Part shown: positions 61,843 to 64,000 of the stretch, in pieces
How the letters are laid out: every line of letters begins with the position of its first letter
Numbering within the stretch: the stretch's first letter is position 1
DNA from: Hirundichthys speculiger
Taxonomy: Eukaryota; Chordata; Actinopteri; Beloniformes; Exocoetidae
DNA length: 64,000 bases
Assembly (NCBI GenBank): GCA_018398805.1
Contig: JAGFBZ010001170.1
Location: 2,195,001 to 2,259,000, forward strand
Direction: 5' to 3'
Program-made: the position numbers and the translations under genes
The notes under the pieces: model-generated
The model's database searches: none
The model's input: only the letters and a program-made list of their open reading frames with translations
Told to the model about the DNA's origin: nothing

Positions 61843-62846
61843 ATGAGACCAAACAGCAAAGCTCTGAAGAACAGACTGTCACATGATACAGAGAGGGAGT
61901 TTGGAGGAACTCTGGGTAAGTCACTGTGATGTGTCAAGTATGGGAACAATGACAACTTTGACTTCATGTAAGATAACATTGCCATTGCAACATAAAACAA
62001 AATAATTTCTCTGTGCTTTTGCATTTTGCTGTTCAAATGTGTATGTACAATAGCAGCATTTAATATTATCAGATGAGCTTTTGATGATGTATAAATACAC
62101 TAGAAAGAAATGTGTTTGTTCATAACACTGCACAGATCATGCAGTATCCTTAAACAGCTGCTTGAGTAAAAAAAAAAAAGATATTGAATCTTAAAGTGAA
62201 ATAAATATCAGTTACTTCACAGTGTGTGTCCTTATAGATGCGAACTGGAATGAGAGAACAGAAATATCAGAGCTTCTGTGTTTTTGTTGTGAGCGCACTG
62301 TTAATGGTTGGTTTCCTGCTGTGCTCCTTAAACTGAGTATCAAAGTCAAATAGGTTTAGAGTTGCGCTGAAATAAGGAATTCATATTTTGCTTTGACAGT
62401 TCGAATCTCCAGAGACTTCATCTTGCAGATAATGAAAATTATCTCACAACCACCTTCTTAAATATTCAGCATCTTTTTTCAGAAGCCTAACACATTTTTT
62501 TTTTTTCTATGAATCTAATCCAGTAGGTAGTCCTGCTGGTATGTCATGCTCCACGATTTCCTCTGATGCAGTTTGACTTCCTTGTATGTCTCCAGGGTAT
62601 ACACTCCACTCAAGTTGTCATCTCACTTTTATCTGTTTTCATCTCTTAGGTGCCATATGCATCCCTGTCTTTCTTCCATTGATGGTGCTCTTCCTGGTCT
62701 GTGTGAGCCGATCTCCCGAGGCCAGTGTGCTCCAGTGGCCCCCTTCTCTCCCTTCCACTGATCAGCTGTGGGACCCTGTGGCCCCCATTCTACTGCTGGG
62801 ATGGATTGCTCTGCACGCCCTCCTCTATTTGATGCCATTAGGAAAG
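61843..62846 (+). CDS. tm7sf2: Delta(14)-sterol reductase TM7SF2, first two coding exons (partial)
   Basis: TM7SF2 reduces the C14-C15 double bond of sterol intermediates in cholesterol synthesis, in the endoplasmic reticulum membrane. Coding exons visible: 61843-61915 and 62650-62846; both junctions are GT/AG and the phases agree. The protein starts MRPNSKALKNRLSHDTERE, then FGGTLGA, as in the vertebrate TM7SF2 start (EFGG-LGA). The first membrane segment is AICIPVFLPLMVLFLVCVS; the second is ILLLGWIALHALLYLMP. It lacks the Tudor domain found before the reductase in LBR. Adjacent vps51 agrees with the human VPS51-TM7SF2 order. The rest of the gene (next expected motif DKSRLRYPINGFQ) is not found up to 64,000, so an intron runs to the window edge. 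Confidence 0.9.
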
Positions 62847-64000
62847 GTATGATGTGTTCATTAGTCTGCACTGAAACCATCTGTGGCCTTGCTCATCTTT
62901 GCTGTCCTAAATCAATATTCTAGATGATTTGTTGATCATAAACAGTATTCCCAGAGGCACCTTGAACTTGAAAAAACATTTTGATATGAGGCTCCAACTC
63001 CTTTGCCAACATACACCTGAATCATAGTAATATTATTGATTATACATAATAAAGATTAGCAGCCAGACTCCTGTGTCCTTCAACAACGGAGCCATTACAG
63101 GACACAATATAGCGGAATTAATCCCTTTTACCCCAAAACTCAAAGATCATCTGCTGTCTGTACATGGAGCCTGGACTTCTATCATGTCCTGAACTGCAGC
63201 TTAAGTATGTAATATAGTCAGATTTTTTATTTTTTATTTTTTTCTTATTTGCACCAGAATTCAGAGTGCCTTATTTTGGATACCTTCAGCTGCAGCAGTG
63301 GTGGAGTCTGAGCTGTGATCGATCAAGTGTTGATTTTTAATCACAGCAGCAATGTGTGCTCTATCATAAATGAGCAGACCTCCTTTCTCTCTTCTTCTAT
63401 TATACACGTAGAGCGGACCCGGCCCTCCAGTCAGCAGTCAGTGATTCAAATGTATTAATCATTTGATTTCCTCAATGTCTCTGCAGAGCATTTCAACCAT
63501 TCTATAGTAGATGACTGCATCAGCCTCACTAATCTTTGGCAAAATGTCTTCCTCCTTTCTTGATTTTGTTGTCATTCCAGTTTCCTTTCATCTCTTTATT
63601 TCCAAACTGGGGCTAACAGGTCGTAAACTGTGCTCATTTTAGGGTGTTGGACACATTGAGATACCACACCTTAATGCTAAATTAATGGGTTATAGAAGGG
63701 CAGAGGTACACTCTGCTCAGTCATTCAGTAGAATTCATTTGGTACCACTCAGACAGAAGTTTAAATACCATTAAATTAACGCTAGCCAGCATTCAGACTC
63801 ATTTGTGCTAAATGGGATATTTAAGCTTCATTCTGAAGCTTATTAGCTGCTCACCTGTCTCTTCATTCCTAACTCTAATCCAAACCGCTCACAGAGCTGC
63901 AGGACTGTGAGCAGTTTGGATCAGGAAGCCCTGTTTGCTACGGAACTGCACATTCAAAATATGCCCAGCTTTCTCACCCACTGCTATCGTGTCTCGTATG
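62847..64000. other. tm7sf2 intron 2 up to window end, no exon recognised
   Basis: I found no further tm7sf2 exon here in any frame. The sequence is unremarkable, with a T-rich stretch at 63,220-63,247. Confidence 0.5.

Overview
This window is vertebrate nuclear DNA, most likely from a spiny-rayed teleost fish. The genes are split by introns with GT/AG borders. The spaces between them hold many mobile-element types common in teleosts: L2/CR1-like LINEs, hAT elements and MITEs, Tc1/mariner remnants, and tRNA-derived SINEs. All six recognised genes read on the + strand, and none is bacterial or viral.

Layout. From 1 to about 5,000 there is no gene, only transposon remnants, including a clean hAT MITE, a decayed mariner and the tail of an L2-like LINE. 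zfpl1 (cis-Golgi RING-like membrane protein) has seven coding exons at 13,263-14,941 and a probable untranslated first exon near 5,105-5,281. Its large first intron holds an L2-like LINE split by a hAT element. Next, at 21,379-27,524, is an unnamed gene for a Ser- and His-rich protein. It carries a coding minisatellite of 17 His-rich units and ends in a TJAP1/BEGAIN-like coiled coil. rom1 (photoreceptor disc-rim tetraspanin) is at 33,905-37,203, frmd8 (FERM protein of the iRhom/ADAM17 sheddase complex) at 40,692-49,688, and vps51 (GARP/EARP tethering subunit) at 54,345-60,393. The first two coding exons of tm7sf2 (delta14-sterol reductase) are at 61,843-62,846, and that gene runs off the right edge.

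The genes do not form one pathway. Their human counterparts ZFPL1, VPS51, TM7SF2, FRMD8 and ROM1 lie on 11q12-q13, so the block reflects conserved synteny; vps51 and tm7sf2 keep the adjacent order known in human.

The points most worth checking are these. A one-base frameshift sits in the RING-like domain of zfpl1. The His-rich gene has a His-repeat domain and an apparent change of reading frame at the end of the repeat. rom1 has an extra phase-0 intron, and its upstream region is present as an inverted copy 3.4 kb away. There are also four nested transposon insertions (two of them with recognisable target-site duplications) and an imperfect 40-bp-arm hairpin.
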